A DNA stretch of 64,000 bases, from assembly GCA_022225965.2 (NCBI GenBank), contig JAKJXP020000004.1:1-64000 (forward strand), written 5' to 3'. The number at the start of each line of letters is the position of its first letter. The stretch's first letter is position 1. This stretch comes from Diatrype stigma. Taxonomy: Eukaryota > Ascomycota > Sordariomycetes > Xylariales > Diatrypaceae. The notes beneath the pieces were generated by a model that was not told the DNA's origin, did not search any database, and worked only from the letters and a program-made list of their open reading frames with translations. Both the position numbers and the translations under genes were made by a program. Shown piece by piece: positions 62,862-64,000 of this stretch.

Positions 62862-64000
62862 GATAACTAGAGCTTAGAGATACAATTCTGCAACAGTGTT
62901 TACTCGTGCACAGTTGGCCGAAGTTTATAATTCAGCAACCTCTGACAATGGTATGTTTTCTTGCGCTTGTTCTAGCTAACTACTTTACCTCATGACGCCG
63001 CTCCAAAAACATACTATCCTACATAGATATGCATTCAAAAACGCCACTGTTGCATTCTATATGCCCACAGGGTTGCAAACTGTGAGATCGTGAGAAGGAG
63101 CTCATGTCTTTCGGAGGGCACCGCCCCCCACCCCCCCCCCCCTCTTCGCACCGTTAGCGACCGGGGTTATTTATTGGGAGAACCCCTTGAAATTGTATAG
63201 TGGGGTACGTACCCCTATCAAATAGGGGTTATCTTGATTACCTAAGTAGGTATTCGAGCCGTTTTCCGGCCACGCTAAGATCCTAACCGCCTTGTTTCCT
63301 TTACCAAAATCATTTCCTCTTTGCTTCATGAAACCGATCAAAAGTCTAGGACTTGTTTCATTTCACTCATATATCATCGGGAATAAGCATCACGTAATAT
63401 AATAAAGGATGACTATGCTGGCGGCAAGGATTCTAGTGTAGCCGGGCGGGGCGCTAGAATACGCTAAGCCCTGTCGCTACCCGCATCTTCGGCCCTGATT
63501 AGCGCCGCAAGATTCCGCCCACACTAATGCATGTAAGATGGGATAAGCCGCTCATGGCAAGTATCCAATCAGCCCAATCTCTGCGCGTGCGCATTCCGTG
63601 AGTGAGATTTAAGTACGGTGCAGACCCGATATCGCCAGCTTCCAAGGTTGTCCTAGCATTGCGCACTGCTTACTAGTACCAGTATGCATAACTCGTCTGA
63701 GACATGATAAGCTATCCGAGGCAAGTCTCTCCGGTTGCCTCACACCATCTCCTGGCTTGATGATCCCCAGGTGCGAAAAGTACCGCCGCGAAGTTCGAAG
63801 TTCGAGCAGGTGGATCCTCCCTGGGGAACATGGCGTCTAGCGAATCTCACTTGCAGACACGTACTCCATCCACGGACATATGTTATGGGGGGCTCTAGGA
63901 CGCATCGTGCGGGGGAGGGTTCCCACTGTGATGGTATTCTTGGGGGGGTGTGGCGGGGGTGGGGGGTTTAGGTCCGCTCTAACTAGTCGTCATAAAAGTA
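62862..64000. other. Nuclear-type flank, no gene recognised
   Basis: Includes C/G-rich low-complexity pieces (63,124-63,142) and G runs near the end. Short open stretches lack coding features. Confidence 0.5.

Noticed and set aside
1..64000. Ribosomal RNA genes (rnl, rns) or atp genes
   Set aside because: I looked for conserved rRNA core sequence and for Atp6/Atp8/Atp9 proteins and saw none in this window.

Overview
The window reads as fungal mitochondrial DNA joined to two pieces of nuclear-type DNA. The mitochondrial part (about 1-32,100 and 35,450-60,470) is AT-rich and carries nad4L, nad5, cob and the 5' portion of cox1, all on the + strand. It uses genetic code 4 (TGA = Trp): TGA falls at conserved Trp positions throughout nad5, cob, cox1 and the intron ORFs. 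Gene content, the 1-nt overlap of nad4L with nad5, and the protein sequences fit a filamentous ascomycete (Pezizomycotina). The species cannot be read from the sequence.

Layout: 1-1,800 has tRNA-like genes and a homing-endonuclease (HEG) relic. 1,828-20,316 is nad4L plus nad5 in seven exons. 21,383-28,970 is cob in five exons. 29,000-32,100 is a degraded region with unknown ORFs, tRNA relics and a broken second copy of the cob 3' end. 32,200-35,450 is nuclear-type DNA: a GNAT acetyltransferase, a gene with a spliceosomal intron, and direct repeats. 35,490-36,300 is a third, degenerate cob 3' end. 36,696 is trnC, and 36,873-58,505 is cox1, whose exons total only a few hundred bases and which is incomplete at its 3' side. 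60,470-60,540 is an A tract, beyond which lies nuclear DNA with a complete six-exon cytochrome P450 gene.

The mitochondrial part is dominated by introns and their ORFs. Group I introns carry LAGLIDADG type 1, LAGLIDADG type 2 and GIY-YIG proteins. Four group II introns lie in cox1; two carry reverse transcriptases with an intact YADD. The third carries one uninterrupted 1,551-residue frame built as LAGLIDADG pair, catalytically altered RT, LAGLIDADG pair, continuous with the upstream cox1 exon. Several HEGs are fused, nested or split by one another.

A second layer is formed by short palindromic and GC-rich elements. A(n)-core-T(n) hairpins sit in three LAGLIDADG genes at the same motif codon. 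A GC micro-element (CTAGCCCTGGCGGAG) is scattered through introns and spacers. Longer GC cassettes are inserted in frame in a group II RT and at the nad5 C-terminus. Many frameshifts coincide with G or A runs, so some may be read or assembly errors.

Whether the nuclear pieces are true insertions, the mitochondrial part is a nuclear copy (NUMT), or the contig is chimeric cannot be settled from the sequence alone.
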